A stretch of 64,000 nt of DNA from Orychophragmus violaceus (Eukaryota; Streptophyta; Magnoliopsida; Brassicales; Brassicaceae): assembly GCA_030180135.1 (NCBI GenBank), contig CM058230.1:28696709-28760708 (forward strand). The letters run 5' to 3'. The position numbers were made by a program, and so were the translations under genes. The notes under the pieces are model-generated. The model had not been told where the DNA came from. It ran no database searches and worked only from the letters and a program-made list of their open reading frames with translations. This document shows, in pieces, positions 1 through 11,637 of this stretch (the first letter of the stretch is position 1; each line of letters opens with the position of its first letter).

Positions 1-963
1 TGCTACTTCAACGGTCGCCCTCCTCCCTTCAGCCAGATTCAAAATGTCATGAATCATATGTGGGGTAAAGGCAAAAAAGTTAAAATCCACTTTAACCCTC
101 TCTCAGGATCAGTGCTGGTGAGAATTCCAAGTGACTACCTCAGGCAAAAAATACTGTAGAAATCTGTGTGGTATGTTGGCGACTCCCTTTTCCATGCTGC
201 TTAATGGACATCTTCTCACTCAGTATCCTATTCCCCCATGGAATCTATCCAAATATGAGCCCATCTCATAGTTGTCCCGCTTGACCTGAGACACCAGGAT
301 GGGTTGAGGCTAATAGCTGGCTTAGTTGGTGAACCTATCGAAACATATGAGTTCACCAAGAAACTAGTTAGTCTCACACTGTCGCATGTCAAAGTTGAAG
401 TCAATCTGACTAAAGCTTTACCTGATGTTGTTGAGTATACTAGAGAAAATGGAGAGGTTGTGGAAGTCATTGTGTCATATACGTTGTTACCACCTACTTG
501 TGCCCATTGCAAAGAGCTAGGACACATAACTAAGAACTGTCTTCTTCGGCCTCCTCCTTCGAAAACAGTTCCTGATAAATCAGCTGATAAGAATGTGGAT
601 CACAAAAAGGAACAAAAGAAAGAAGATCAACAAGAGAAAGTAGTACCTACTGCTGATAAGCAATCCTCAGTGGAAGGAGGTTCAATCAGTGTAGACAGCT
701 CTAATGTACCTCCAAACTGTGGTCCAGGCGCAATGACTAAGGTGGTTCAGACTACTAACCCCTTTGTTAATCAATCAGAATCTCCAAGCATCTTAGCTAT
801 GGACAGCTCTGCTCTCCTGTCTGTCCATCTTGAATCCCTTGCCCAAGTTGTTTCCCTTTCGAGACCTCATTCTGAACTTATACCCTTGCCATCGCAATCT
901 ACTCCAACCACGTCCCTGCCCCACCAATACAGCCCACCTGAAAACCAGAAAAGCCCTCCTTAA
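1..963 (+). pseudogene. LINE ORF1 remnant: DUF4283 domain plus CCHC zinc knuckle
   Basis: Read from base 1, this frame gives a DUF4283-like RNA-binding domain, a zinc knuckle (CAHCKELGHITKNC, about 502-543) and a charged, proline-rich tail ending at 961-963. In LINEs this protein coats the element RNA. Three in-frame stops break the first 300 bases, at about 157, 202 and 256. At least two of them fit C-to-T or G-to-A changes from Gln and Trp codons expected in the family. The intact stretch begins at the internal ATG at 304. The start of the gene is outside the window. Confidence 0.8.
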
Positions 964-1137
964 AACGATCCAGAAAAAAAAAATCACCTCCACCTAAATT
1001 CCCCTCCTTCACTTCTCAACTCTCTTATTTTTCACCAAACAATCTGAGTTTAGCTATTAACCAATCAACCAACCCTTTTTCAATTATATGTCCTTCTAGT
1101 TCTCCCTTTTCTTTTGAGGAGGTAAATCAACCTTAAC

Positions 1138-4100
1138 CTACGTATACTAAACTATCTTTTTGGAATGTTCGTGGTCTAAATGACCCGGATAAGCATAGCG
1201 GATTTATTCATTGGCTATCTAGTCATAAGCCCATTTTTTGTTCTCTTTTGGAAACTCATATCAAAGACTTTAATCTTCCCAACCTGATGGATAAGTTATG
1301 TAGAGGGTAGAACTACTTATCTAATCACACTTCAGATGATGGTGGTAGAATTGTTCTCATGTGGAGAAATCTTGTTGTAGTCACTTTGTTGAGGCAGTCT
1401 CGACAAACAATCACATGCGAGATAAAATTGTCAGCCCGGTCTGTTTTGTCTACACAACATTGCCCTTGCCTTGTATACCTTTCCCACAGCTTACCTACAA
1501 CCGGTACAAAACCCTTTAAGTTCTTTAATTACCTCACCAAAGACTCAGACATTCACCAAGTGTTTCTCAATACATGGTTTTCTGTCGGAAGCAATGTTTC
1601 TAACCTCACTGTCTTGGAAGCAAAGGAATATAAAGAGAGCACTTAAACACTTAAACAGAGAGAATTTCTCCAAAATTCAAGAGAGAGTTTTTGAGACTAA
1701 CACTTGTTTGCTAGATGTGCAGGTACAAGTATTGATCTCTCCTTCCCATGATACTTTCCAGCGTGAACGTGAGCTCCAGACCAAGCTCAATTTCCTGCAA
1801 CAAATAGAGGAGAGCTATTTAAAGCAAAAATCTAGGATACTTTGGCTTAAGGAAGGGGATCAAAACTCGCCCTACTTCTATCGTGTCTGTCAATCAAGGA
1901 TGAGCTATAACTCCATTCGCTTGTTTACATTACCTTGTGGTATGCTGATTACAGATCCTTTAGAGATGAGTGAGGTAGCCATTTCTCATTTCAGGAACAT
2001 CTTAGGACCTGAACGCCTTCCAACTCAAGTGATTTTCTCTCCACCTAGCTGGTTCCAAGACATTACTCCCTTCTCCTGCTCATTAACCCAGCAACAAAAC
2101 TTGGTCTTAATTCCAACAGATGAAGAAATCTCTAAGGCTTTACTCAAAATAAACCTTAATAAAGCCCCTGGACCAGATAGACTTACTTTGTGTTTCTATA
2201 AAGCGGCTTGGGATATTGTCGGTGCTGAAGTAGTGGCGTCAATAAGAGATTTCTTTGTCTCCTCTTTCCTGCCAGCAGCTTCCAATGCTACCATCCTCTC
2301 AAGTATTCCAAGCACCCTGGAGCCTCCAAGATTACAGAATACATGTCAATCGCCTGTTTAAATGCAGTGTATAAGGTTGTGTCTCGGTTGCTCGTTAAAA
2401 GGATAAAGTCTCTCCTAACCTCGCTTATCCTGCCAAATCAGACAGCTTTTGTCAGAGATAGGTTACTAATTGAGAACAAAATCTTAGTTGGAGATCTTGT
2501 GAGTGGTTATCATCAGAATAAAGGGCCAAAAAGAATAACTATAAAGGTTGACATTGCCAAAGCCTTTGATACTCTATCCTGGGATTTTCTATTCAATTGT
2601 CTAAAAGGCTTGCGACTACCTCCTATGTCCATTGGTTGGATCCGTGCTTGTGTCTGTTCTACCAACTTTACTATAGGTTATAATGGCATTGTTAAGTGGC
2701 ATTTCAAGGGGAAAAGGGGGTTATGTCAAAGAGACCCTCTATCCCCTTATTTATTCGTTATAGCTATGAATTCACTGTCACTAATGCTTAATAAGACTCC
2801 TAAAGAAGGAAGGTTCAACTACCACAACAAGTGCAAGGATACAAATCTGACCCATCTTTGCTTCGCAGATGATCTTCTGATCTTTACGGATGGGGATGTC
2901 AACTCGGTCCAAAATGTGCTACAAGTGCTGAGGCAATTTGAACAAAGGTCTGGTCTTGTTGTGAGTGTCCAAAAATCCTCTTTTTTCTCTTCAGGACTAA
3001 CACAACAAGAAATAGACAGAATTCAATCCTCTACTAGAATGCCACATGGGAATCTACCAATCAGGTACCTAGGTGTTCCCTTATGCTCAAAGAAACTCAC
3101 CATTGCTAATTGTGAAGTCTTGTTGCAACAAGTGAAAAACAGGCTCTCATCGTGGGGTGTTAAGGCCCTTTCTTTTTCCGGACGCCTATTGCTAATAAAG
3201 ACAGTAATAGCTGGTATTTCCACCTTTTGGTGCTCCACATTTATCCTGCCAAAGACGATAATTAAAAGAATTAACTCTCTCTGTGGTGTTTTCTTATGGA
3301 AAGGAAACACTGACAGCAATCATTCAGCCCATGTGGCTTGGGAAACAGTGACCAGAACTAAAGAACAGGGAGGTCTTGGGATCAAGGATCTCTATTAGTG
3401 GAACAAAGCGTGTAGTTTTAAGCTAGTTTGGCTCCTGTTTTTCAAGCAGGCTCCATTTGGGTGGCTTTGTACAAGAATAAAATTCTTGGTGGGGATATTT
3501 GCAACTTATGGATTTCTAATCCTAAGCGGTGTAATTCGTGGCTTGCAAATAAACTCTTAAAAGTCAAGGCAGAAGTTTATACCTGGATAAAGCTTCAAGT
3601 TGGTAATGGTAGGAAGTGTCGGTTTTGGATAGATCCATGGTCATCGTTTGGCAGACTCAGTAACTTCTTAGTCACTGGAAACCGGCGGCTAGGAAACCCA
3701 ACTAACGCTACTTTGTATAGTCTCTACCAAGATGGACAATGAAGGCTTCCTGCAGCACGATCATATGAGCAGGTTAGTGTACTAGCATATCTCTCAAACC
3801 TAACTCTAGGTTCTCAAGAGGATGAATATATCTGGGAGATGGATGGGAAAGTACAACGTAAGTATTCAATTGGAAAAGTTTACTATGCTTTGCGTAATCA
3901 ACTACCCACGGTACCTTGGTTTAACGCAGTGTGGAACAGAGGTGGGGTGCCTAAACACAGTTTTCTGACTTGGCTCTTCGTTCTCGACCGTTGCCCTACT
4001 AGAAATCGCCTCTCAAGCTGGGGATTAGCATAAGATACCCATTGTTTACTCTGTCTCCATCCGCAGGAGAGCAGAGACCATCTCTACTTCGATTGGCCGT

Positions 4101-4447
4101 ACTCTTGGTCAATCTGGTCCGCAGTTGCTACGAGGCTCCGTTTTATCCCTCAGAGATCGTGGCATAATGTTCTTCTACAAATGCAAGTGAATCGTGGGAG
4201 CAACGTCAAGCACCGCTTACTTCTTATATGTTGGCAATCAATTATTCATTGTATCTGGTCAGAGCGGAATGGAAGATTGCACAGAAACACTTACCGGCAA
4301 CCAGAGATCCTAAGGACGTTAATAGAGAGGCAGATCAAGGATCGGATCCTTAGCTTCAGGACTACCAATCCGACAACTTCTTCCTTAATGATGCAGCACT
4401 GGTTCGCGACTACCCTAACAGCAACAACCAACTCAAATCACCTTTGA
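1138..4447 (+). pseudogene. LINE ORF2 remnant: endonuclease, reverse transcriptase, zf-RVT, RNase H-like tail
   Basis: An endonuclease-like start (LSFWNVRGLNDPDK near 1150) is followed by LLETHIKDF and then stops. Much of the endonuclease is missing or out of frame before 1471. The RT begins with the conserved ILWLKEGDQNS (about 1837) and NKAPGPDRL (about 2158), shifts frame near 2343, and continues with KVDIAKAFDTLSWDF and the catalytic FADDLL box (about 2862). The frame stops at 3396-3398. A later piece at 3839-4033 matches the zf-RVT domain (VWNRGGVPKHSFLTWL). 4181-4447 resembles the C-terminal tail of these ORF2s. Several stops and shifts rule out function. Confidence 0.85.
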
Positions 4448-4718
4448 TTTTCTCATCTTCTGCACTTCAGAATGATCTGCTTCAATCGGCTCTCTCTCGA
4501 TGTCTATTGACATCCGATCACTCCTTCTCGTTCTGAAATCTACCAATCTTGGTGGGTGACTAATTAATGTCTTTGATATGGGTAATATATTATTCGGCTG
4601 GGCTCTAATTGTTTTTTGGGGGGATAGGCCTCGTTTGTCACTAAAGCATGTAGGCTGTAAACTTTTTCTTTTTTCTGTCTTTAAATATATGAAAGTCCTT
4701 AGTTCAAAAAAATGAATA

Positions 4719-5172
4719 AAATTGATATAAAACCGATTATCAAATGGTCTTTTATAGATTGCAAATATTAATGGAACGGAAGAAAGCAAGATGCTTACCC
4801 ATCTCGCGTGGCAAAGCACGATATACATACTCTGGACTGAGAGGAACCACCCGCTTTACGGCCAAAGCTTCCGTTCCGTAGATATATAAACCACGTCTGA
4901 TGATGCAAAGTTGGTATTCGACGGCATCTTAAAGATCGACTGATAGAAACACAATCACTAACCGGCAGATGACTCGACTAGCTTCATCCTTTTTATGCGA
5001 CGACAACAACAATGGTTCAACTTTTGACTTCGTAATTTTGACTCATCCGATTGGGGGTTGCATATAGGCCCGTAGTAGAAGGAAGTTCTATAAGCATGAG
5101 ATTTTAGCCCTTAATATTATAAACTATTTTGCAGCCATATTTTTACTTAAATTTTTTTGGTATAGTAGTGTA
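4719..5172. other. Intergenic, no recognised content
   Basis: This segment lies between the LINE tail and the Tat-element LTR. I see no coding pattern or repeat in it. It ends with the 5-bp target site of the Tat insertion. Confidence 0.6.
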
Positions 5173-5177
5173 CTTAT
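5173..5177. repeat. Target-site duplication CTTAT (left copy) of the Tat element
   Basis: CTTAT immediately precedes the TGTGAGATCC start of the left LTR. It recurs at 38741-38745 immediately after the right LTR's final CCAACA. This perfect 5-bp duplication shows that 5178-38740 is one insertion. Confidence 0.95.
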
Positions 5178-5716
5178 TGTGAGATCCGGGATTCACACTA
5201 AGAATTTGTATTCGTGGATTTGGACTTTTGGATATAGAAATGGTATAGTTTCCTATGAATCAAAGACTTTATTGAGATTGATCGTCGAGATAGAACAAAC
5301 ACAGTCGAAAAGAGAGTACAAAGTATGGAATCGAGCTATCTAGTCGAAGTGTTCTTAGCCTAGGTTGGAATTGTCTTTGATGAGCCGCCACTTCTTCCTT
5401 TAAATAGTCTCCACTCTCATCTCTTCGTCCTGATACTTCGGCCTCGTCGTTGTAACGATCTCCGAGATTCGTGCGGATCAGTTGCACTGACGAAGACCGA
5501 GTTGCTCTATCTCCACGTCATCCTCAGCCGAGCTCGAGCTCGATCGTCTCCGGCTTCGGCGTCGTCTGGGCCTCTCCAAGGCGCTTGCTTCGCTTGGGCC
5601 CAACAAGAGAGTTGACTCTCCCGTCTATCTTTGATTCTGGAATGGGCTCGTAATTACGGGCCTTTGTCTTGTCTGTTAATGGGCCGGATTTCCTAGAGGG
5701 AAATCCAGTACCAACA
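5178..5716 (-). repeat. 3' LTR of the Tat element (539 bp)
   Basis: It begins TGTGAGATCC and ends CCAACA on the plus strand, and matches 38207-38740 almost throughout. It has an extra CTAGA-type 5 nt near its end that the other LTR lacks. On the minus strand it contains a TATA-like TATTTAAAGG (about 5397-5407). Confidence 0.93.
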
Positions 5717-5732
5717 ATAGCCCCCCCAGCCC
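5717..5732 (-). promoter_or_regulatory. Polypurine tract of the Tat element
   Basis: On the minus strand GGGCTGGGGGGGCTAT directly abuts the 3' LTR (TGTTGGTACTGG). This is where plus-strand DNA synthesis is primed in LTR retrotransposons. Confidence 0.8.
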
Positions 5733-6159
5733 ATTGAATTCGAGAAGTCGAGGTTAATGGGCGGTGGACGCTCTTGGGAAGAGGCGCGTGCCTCGGATGT
5801 GACAAATCTTAATGATTATTTTCACCCCATCCGTGGATCTTATTTTAATCCGATGGTTAGGAATGAGCGCGTGGAACGGACTGAACTGCTTTTCAGCGCG
5901 TCTGCAGTCGTTGCGTGTATTCGTTTGAGAATTTCATCTCCCACCGTAAATTCGGTTGGTAATCGACGGCTCAGGCTCGAAGGTCGCGAAGAGTCTCTTC
6001 GGGCTTCCTCTTTTGATGATATGACCTAATTACTGCATGCTTTGTAGCCGTTGATCTCAGATCAACGGCTTGGCGAGAGGGAAGCGAGGGGTCCAAGTCA
6101 TCTCGATCCTATCAGCAATTAATGCGAGTAAGGAGTCGTACGGGCGATACTGCGCTCAA

Positions 6160-6180
6160 TCTTTGATATAAATAATCATT
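6160..6180 (+). promoter_or_regulatory. TATA box of the Tat antisense gene
   Basis: TATAAATA at 6167-6174 lies about 124 bp before the start ATG (6298) of the antisense gene, inside the retrotransposon and outside its LTR. The spacing suits transcription starting near 6200. The gene would then have its own promoter, independent of the LTR. Confidence 0.45.
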
Positions 6181-6297
6181 CGCGTTGTTTGAAGGAAGTC
6201 CTTTGCTTTCCTACTCTTAACTTGTTCGAACTTTTTCTCCCTACTTCCTTTGTCGTTAGAGAAAAAAATTTTCTTTCAGAAACCTTCCTTTTTTCTC

Positions 6298-8641
6298 ATG
6301 GCTTCTAGGGATCATGCGGGAGCGAGTACGAGTGCGGCGGCGGGGTCGTTTGGACCGCACCCGCCGTTTTCGTTAACCGTGGACCGTATCCAGCAATTGA
6401 GGGTGCTCTGCCGCATTCCGGCGGAGGTCGAAATCGTCATCCCTTCTTCGGCGGTATCCCCCGAAACGGTCATAGAAGGCTACTTCTGTGCCTCCTATAC
6501 GTATTTCGAAAAATGTGGGCTTTTCTTTCCCATTCCTCGCCTCGTTTTCTTGGTGCTGACCCAACTCCAGATGGCTTTCTACCATATGACGCCGACTTTT
6601 GTTTGGTACGTTATCGGACTCGGAGTTAGGGCTGCGGAGGAAGGGGTTGAATTTGGTCCTGAGGAGTTAATGCGGGTTTGCTCGGTGAAGCAAGATTCCC
6701 GCTTTCCGGGGTCGTACCGTCTTTCTCCCCGGTTTGGGAGGATCCTAGACGGTCTCCCGCCGAGGGAAGAGTGGTGGGACCAATATTTTGTCTTTAGGAC
6801 GACTCATCACTCGGTCGGAGAGTTTGATTGCTCGGTCGTTCCCTCGCGGTGGGCTTCCGACGTTGGTGAGGCTTTCTTACTGCCATTTTGGTTATTATTT
6901 CTTGTGTCAGTTTGATCTCTGACCTGCTTCGTTCTATATCGCAGAGTTCCCTGAATCGCTTGACCTTAATCCTGTCACGGAGGCCTTAATAGCCCGTTTG
7001 AGGAGAGGTTCCGTTAACTGGGACAGTTTCACGGCCGAGCGTGTACAGGCTGCCTTGAGGGTCAATCCAAGAGGGGTCCCACAGGGTCGGTCCCGGGCCT
7101 TTCGGGAGCAAGCCTTTCCTCCTGTACCTCGCGGGACTTCTCTGGGTCGAACCGTGCGACCTCCGCTTCGTATATTTGAGAGGGCAAGAGAAGGTGAGTT
7201 CCTGTCTGTGGCATTCGGCTCGTCATTATTTGGGAAGAGTCTAAAGACTTCTCCTCTTTTTATTCTACAGGTCGTCCTTCCTCGGGCGTGGGTTCGGATG
7301 CCAGCACCCCATCTTACGAGAAACTATCTCGTAGGTCGAGGAGTCGCCGAAACGGAAAAGACCCCATAGATCTGGCAAAAAGGGTGGAGGATGGGAGTCT
7401 GAGCAATGCGCTCTTTTTTGCCATGTGTGATTCTCCTCTCCCTTTCACGGTTGTCCCCCCAAGATCCGGGGACCGTGACGCGTCCGCGGAGACAGGGGGG
7501 TCTCCTCCCCTCCGGTTATTCGGAGGGCGGACTCGGTTCCGTCCAGGGAGCCGGCTTTGCGCGATCCTTACCCCGGCGATCAGGACGTGGGCAGGGATCC
7601 TTCCCCCGTACCGAAGCGCCGAAGGATCGATACAGAGACGAGCTCGAGTAGTTCGAGCGAGAGTGTCGAGATGCCCCGGGGCGCGGCCCGTTCGTCGAGG
7701 CGCGTCGGACCTGCAGGGGTTCCGCTTCCAGTTACTGGGGACCCGGCCTTCGGCGATTTGTATGCCAGGATGGCCGAAGCCACTGGAAAGGTATCAACCA
7801 TAGTTCTTGTTTTTGCCTTTCTTTGGTAAGAAAGATATTTGAAATTTGTGTCTTTATGTAGTTTCTGTAGGCTACGAGCGGACTTGTGGCCCAGTCCGAA
7901 CGCGAGCTTTGTGAGCAATCGCGGGAGGATGAGCTCGAGGCCGCTAAGAGGTCGGCTCGTATTTTGACCGCGGAGCTGAAGGATTCTTTTGCTCAGGAGG
8001 AGGAGCTCGAGAGGAAACTGGCTCGGTATGATGGGATCGAAGCCCGGCTATTGGTTCTCGAGAATCGCGAGGAGGACCTTTCCCAGAGACTTCGGCCGGC
8101 CGAAGGCCGGGCGTTGGCTGCCGAAGAAACGAGTCGAGTCGCCACAGCGCAAGCTGCCCAAGATCGGATCGACCTGGAGAGAGTTCTTGCGGGGAGAGAC
8201 TTCGACATAAAGGTCGCGTCCCACGAGGCGAGGAAGAAGTTGAGCGGGGAATATTTAGAGATCCTTAAAGGGATCAAGGAGAAGAGCGAGAAGCGGAAGC
8301 TCGAGACCAACGCTGAGATTCGCCTCCAAGAAACCCTAGCCAATATCGAACTCATCGCGGAGTTTGCTTCCGGCGAGCTTGACTTAACTCGGGAAGTTCT
8401 GAGGTTGGCCGACCAGAAGAGGGCGGCAGTGGAAGAGATGACCGCCGCGGCGGTTTCTGACTTCAGTGTTGGCAAGTTGAACTTGCCGGCCGTGTCGAGT
8501 GACTCGGTCATTTTGGCGCACGCTCCGCCACCGGTTGTTCCCTGCTTTGATCAATATGGATCGAGCCTCTCGACTGGGATTGCGTCTACCGGTGATCAGG
8601 CGGAGGATGGAGACGAGGCTTCTTCGCGCTCGCGACAATGA
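6298..8641 (+). pseudogene. Tat antisense gene, four exons, putative gypsy-type transposon protein (Transposase_28-like)
   Basis: Exons are 6298-6865, 6945-7193, 7271-7790 and 7871-8641. The introns are 79, 77 and 80 bp, all GT..AG, and the reading frame is kept across each junction. Exon 1 has an N-terminal globular region (IQQLRVLCRIPAEVEIVIPS, then FFPIPRLV and WWDQYFVF) that I assign to the family described as putative gypsy-type transposon protein. Exon 3 has a basic patch (PKRRR) and a serine run. Exon 4 is a long Glu/Arg/Ala-rich coiled coil (about 7900-8450). One frameshift lies at the G6 run 7495-7500: the upstream frame is exons 1-3a and the downstream frame is exons 3b-4, and a stop at 7476-7478 shows the shift cannot be earlier. 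The gene runs opposite to gag-pol and converges on pol. Its molecular role is unknown. Family assignment is from memory of the motif pattern. Confidence 0.7.
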
Positions 8642-9441
8642 TGTTGCCTCTAGGGGTTCTCTTTTCTCTTTTTTTTTATATGGAAAAACATTTATTCGCC
8701 CAAGCGGGCTTTGTTCGAGGACATTGTGTCCTTCTTTTAATGAATTTCTTTTGGAGTCTTACATGCCTCAGCATAGACTTTACTGTTTTAGTACCTTCAC
8801 GGTTTAATTTTTTTTTGATAGTTCGGGTCTCTTCGAGTTTAATGATTAAGTAAACTTACAAAGGCTCGTTGTGCGCGGAGGTCTTTCCGCGTGGTCGGTT
8901 GCTTTGACTTCGACGTTTTCGTTTAACGGGAGAGGGTGGCCCTCCAGTTCTCTCGAGCTGTATCAGGTCGGGAGAATTGACTTTAGGAGGGGCCGTTTCA
9001 GGTCGCTCGAAAGGGATATTTTCATATCGCTTTGATATTTTGGAAGAGGCCATTTCAGGTCACTTGGGAAGGATAATTTCATATCGCTTTGACTTAGAAG
9101 AGATAGTTTCATATCTTTCGTTTCGGGAAGGGATAATTTCATATCACTTGTTTTGGAAAGGGATAATTTCATATCACTTTGCTATAGAAGAGATAATTTC
9201 ATATCACTTTGGTCCGTTGGAAGAGATAATTTCATATCAACGTAATGGCTCTAACAGGAAGAGACGTTTGATTAGAAGACTTATTTTGATTTCACAAAGA
9301 TAAGCTAGTATGACTTTGTCAGAAGTTGTCGAGCTCAGTGAGAGCTTTGTGTTTGGGGGGTGGCTGCGCTCGAAGTCGAGCTGCCTACGTACCCTTTTAG
9401 GGGATCAAGCCATTTCGTAGTTCGATTATGTTGATGTACTC
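8642..9441. other. Tat non-coding spacer between the convergent antisense gene and pol
   Basis: The antisense gene ends at 8641 and pol ends (on the other strand) at 9442. The spacer holds T-rich sequence after 8641, suitable for transcript ends, and the tandem repeat block at about 9000-9240. No coding sequence is recognised. Confidence 0.6.
9000..9240. repeat. Degenerate tandem repeat with core GATAATTTCATATCAC
   Basis: About eight copies of GGRAGNGATAATTTCATATC(A/G)C(T) occur at irregular 30-45 bp spacing. The copies toward the right are the most alike. Tandem repeats in the 3' non-coding part are common in Tat-type elements. Confidence 0.75.
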
Positions 9442-10962
9442 CTAGTGGAAATACTTTTTGAGTTTGATGATGTTCCAAGGTCGTAGTTCGGGCTTCTGGG
9501 TTTCCACCGACTTGAGTCGGTAGACCCCGTCCTTTACGATGTCGGTGACCTGGTAAGGACCTTCCCACTTCGCTCCTAATTTTCCAGTGTGTTCTTCCTT
9601 TTTATGGTCAAACACTTTCCGTAAGACGAGCTCTCCTACTTGAAACCTCCGAGTTTTGATTCGGGAATCATAGTAGCGAGCCGCGGCTTGTTGGTAATTC
9701 TAAAGTCGAGCTAATGCGAGGTTCCTTCTTTCGTCGGCGAGGTCGAGCTCGTCAGTTATCATCTTGTTGTTAAGTTCCTCTTGTCGCGGGCATTCTTCTT
9801 TGCGAATGCTTGACACGAGAATTTCAGCTGGTACTACCGCCTCGATTCCGCAAGCTAGCGAGAAGGGAGTCTCGCCAGTGGATTTGCGGGGGGTAGTCCG
9901 GTAGGCCCAGAGTACGGCTGGGAGTTCGTCACTCCAGGTTATTTTGCACTCGTTGAGCCTTTTCTTGAGGCCGTTCATAATCGATTTGTTAGCTGCTTCT
10001 GCTAGCCCGTTCCCTTGGGGGTAGCGTGGCGTTGAGTAAGTCAGCTTTATGTTCCAAGTTCTGCAGAACTCTTTGAACGTGTTTGATATGAACTGAGGTC
10101 CGTTATCCGTGACGATCTCGTGGGGTAGTCCATGTCTGCAAACGATGTTTCGCCAGACGAACTCCTTAACGTGAACGTCCTTAATTTTCTGGTATGACTC
10201 TGCTTCAATCCACTTGGTGAAGTAGTCTGTCATCACCAATAGATGTGTGGCTTTCTTTTTGCCAGATGAGACCAGCGGTCCAACGATGTCCATTCCCCAC
10301 CGCATGAATGGGTACGGCGATGAGATAGAGGAGAGTTTCTCCGACGCTTGGTGGATAATTGGGGCATGCTTTTGGCATTTATCGCACTTGTTGGAGAAAG
10401 ATTCGCATTCGGTGGCCATTGTAGGCCAATAGTAGCCTTGCCTTTTGATTCGCACGGCCAATGCTCGTCCTCCGGAATGGCTTCCGCAGGATCCGTCATG
10501 TGTTTGTGTAATCACGGCTAGGGCTTGCTTTTTGTCAAGGCATTTAAGGTAAGGTCCGGAGAGGCTCCTTTTAAAGAGCTCTCCTTGTGTGACACAGTAC
10601 CTCGCACTTTGCATTTTAAGTTTCCGCGCCTCCCATTTGCCATCGGGAACTTCGCCGTTTGTGATGTATCGAATGATCGGAGTTCTCCAATCTTCGTCAT
10701 TGTTAGGCTCAGGTCCCTGACTAGTGGATGCGGTTTGAATTGGTCCGTCGGGACGTTCGCGACGTATATGGTGTTTCTAGGATCAAGATCATCATCAATC
10801 TCGATGATGTCGCTATTAGTGTCTCCGGGACATTCTTTGTGTTTGACATCGTTTTCCACAGCGGGCCCGTCCTCTTTCAAGGACAGAGCTTTGAGAGCTA
10901 TGTCGATGCTTGGTTTTTCTATCCCTTCGACTGGTATGATTCTTTTGAGGTTAGGATCTGAT
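9442..10962 (-). pseudogene. Tat pol C-terminal part: integrase
   Basis: On the minus strand a zinc-binding HHCC region (KCDKCQKH near 10380) precedes a DDE core: Asp in WGMDIVGP (about 10300), Asp in VTDNGPQF (about 10100) and Glu in GLAEAANKS (about 9995). The C-terminal part (YQQAAARYYDSR, then KLGAKWEGPYQV) runs to a stop at 9442-9444. An in-frame TAG at 9700-9702 interrupts it where the family has Gln. Upstream, a frame change lies at about 10690-10720, before the DEDWRTPIIRYI-type segment. The left part of pol joins the RNase H part at 25990 once nested element A is removed. Confidence 0.9.
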
Positions 10963-11637
10963 TGAAGGATTATGGTGTTTGTTCAAGGTTTAATCCCATA
11001 TTTCAACCTAACACATAATCTTAACAGATCTAGGTTCTTGCAAAACGAATCATAAAACCAACCAAACCTGGATCATTACCTTTCAGATTGCAGCGGATAA
11101 TTGATGGTAATGATGAGATCAGTTAGAACAGATGAACAACCTGCTCCTCCTATGGTATCCACACTCTTACAAGCCGGGATGGCTGCTAGACCAAAGAGAT
11201 GGATCAGAGAGAGAGTTCGAGAGAGAGATGGATCGCAGCCACCAAAAAGAAATCGCAAGCCTTAGTGTCTCAACCCTAGGTTGGCGATTTTTAGCTCTCT
11301 CATTAATGGGCCCAAGTCATTAGACTAATGGTTCATTAATCTTTTGGACCCAAGACACAAATCAGACAAAAGCCTGCATTTTGTCTGGCCCAATTCTCTG
11401 ATTCAATACAGTAAATGCCATTGCATCTTACCGTATTAATTCCATTTAACTTTCCCGTTAGCTATGGTGTGTGACCCTTTGGGATCATACAATACTGGTA
11501 ATAAGTCCTAAACTTATAGATCATGAGCGGGCTCTAGCAAGTCATCATGATCACCCAGTATTTATGACTTATGTCTGATCTCGACATTTATCATACTTTC
11601 TAGAGATAGTACAGTAGATTTCAGGACATTCCCAACA
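10963..11637 (-). repeat. 3' LTR of Copia A
   Basis: It starts TGAAGGATTATGG and ends TTCCCAACA on the plus strand, and is nearly identical to 25309-25984. The adjoining ATCTCCCACTT (11638-11648) is the polypurine tract AAGTGGGAGAT read on the minus strand. Confidence 0.95.

Larger units (their letters stand above)
1..4718 (+). mobile_element. Decayed LINE (non-LTR retrotransposon), 5' end outside window
   Basis: Two successive coding blocks are visible on the plus strand: a zinc-knuckle ORF1, then an ORF2 with endonuclease, reverse transcriptase and zf-RVT/RNase H-like parts. This is the order of plant L1-type LINEs. The 3' end follows the usual pattern: a pyrimidine-rich untranslated tail, the segment TTTAAATATATGAAAGTCC, and a short A-run at about 4709-4716. 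Both ORFs contain stops and frameshifts, so the copy is dead. The 5' end lies before the window, so its target-site duplication cannot be tested. Confidence 0.85.

Noticed and set aside
7993..8511. 172-codon minus-strand ORF opposite exon 4 of the antisense gene
   Set aside because: Serine-rich mirror of the Glu/Arg coiled coil on the other strand, with no domain.
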